Assembly: GCA_012511525.1 (NCBI GenBank)
Contig: JAAZFW010000506.1
Coordinates: forward strand, 1-5,296
Direction of reading: 5' to 3'
Length of the DNA: 5,296 bases
Origin: Clostridiaceae bacterium
Lineage (GTDB): Bacteria > Bacillota > Clostridia > Saccharofermentanales > UBA5734
Positions 5,097-5,296 of the stretch are shown here, one piece after another. Below the pieces are notes generated by a model, which worked only from the letters and a program-made list of their open reading frames with translations, ran no database searches and was not told where the DNA came from. Both the position numbers and the translations under genes were made by a program. Numbering within the stretch: position 1 is the stretch's first letter; each line of letters begins with the position of its first letter.

Positions 5097-5296
5097 ATGG
5101 TCGCAGCGGATGCGCAGTGGGAGAAGGATATTGACCGGGCCTTGGCGCGGTATGCCGACCAGGTCCGCAGGATCTGCTTTCTCTACCTGAAGCGGCGAGA
5201 GGATGTCGAGGATGTTTTTCAGGATGTATTCTTGAAATATCTGCAGCGCAAGACGCCTTTTGCCGGTGAACAGCATGAGCAGGCCTGGCTGATCCG
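5097..5296 (+). CDS. ECF-type RNA polymerase sigma factor, N-terminal part (cut by window end)
   Basis: Sixty-six complete codons plus two bases are present, with no stop before the window edge. The visible part is sigma-70 region 2: RALARYADQVRRICFLYLK (14-32) is region 2.1-like, DVEDVFQDVFLKYLQ (36-50) is the region 2.2 helix that binds the RNA polymerase clamp, and FAGEQHEQAWLIR (55-67) leads into the region 2.3/2.4 DNA-melting and -10-binding helices. The spacing from the start and the absence of an N-terminal extension indicate an extracytoplasmic-function (group IV) sigma factor, usually about 160-190 residues. The EQHEQAWLIR stretch resembles ECF factors common in Clostridia and Bacilli. 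The rest of the gene, including region 4 and any adjacent anti-sigma gene that would show what signal it answers to, is outside the window. The ATG at 5097 is chosen from ribosome-binding-site spacing. Confidence 0.9.
   Translation, partial: MVAADAQWEKDIDRALARYADQVRRICFLYLKRREDVEDVFQDVFLKYLQRKTPFAGEQHEQAWLI

Noticed and set aside
4785..5276. Minus-strand open frame of 163 residues spanning the intergenic gap and the sigma factor
   Set aside because: It overlaps the ends of two recognised genes on the other strand, contains no domain, and has no convincing ribosome binding site or promoter; the plus-strand sigma-70 region 2 is unmistakable.

Overview
The window reads as chromosomal DNA from a GC-rich bacterium (roughly 60% G+C by eye), most likely a member of the Bacillota (Firmicutes, clostridial side). 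This is inferred from the TrpXYZ-type ABC importer operon, strong purine-rich ribosome binding sites, A-type promoters with near-consensus -10 boxes, and an ECF sigma factor of a kind common in Clostridia and Bacilli. No rRNA, tRNA, CRISPR array or transposase gene was seen.

Layout. Positions 1-2065 (+) hold the end of an ABC importer operon: the C-terminal part of a substrate-binding protein (1-389), a multi-pass permease (403-1299) and an ATPase (1292-2065, overlapping the permease by 8 bp). Positions 2065-2164 form a roughly 100-nt imperfect palindrome with a perfect 12-bp core stem, placed where the importer operon meets the convergent gene. Positions 2117-3028 (-) encode an EamA/DMT-family transporter whose last 15 codons and stop lie inside that palindrome. 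Positions 3029-3135 are a compact divergent promoter region. Positions 3136-4959 (+) are a two-gene operon: a xylose-isomerase-like TIM-barrel protein, then a D-2-hydroxyacid dehydrogenase-like oxidoreductase starting 3 bp after the previous stop. Positions 4960-5096 are non-coding. From 5097 to the window edge is the start of an ECF-type RNA polymerase sigma factor.

How the genes may work together. The ABC genes form a complete binding-protein-dependent importer for a small organic molecule. The family includes predicted tryptophan importers, but the substrate cannot be read from this window. The TIM-barrel protein and the dehydrogenase are almost certainly co-transcribed and probably act in sequence on a sugar-like or hydroxy/keto-acid metabolite. 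The divergent DMT transporter shares their control region and may move a related compound; this is inference. The sigma factor appears to begin a separate unit, possibly autoregulated.

Nothing here is clearly a new system. The points most worth a second look are the palindromic element that forms the 3' end of the DMT gene, the unusual residues in the TIM-barrel and dehydrogenase active-site regions, and the tightly packed divergent promoters.
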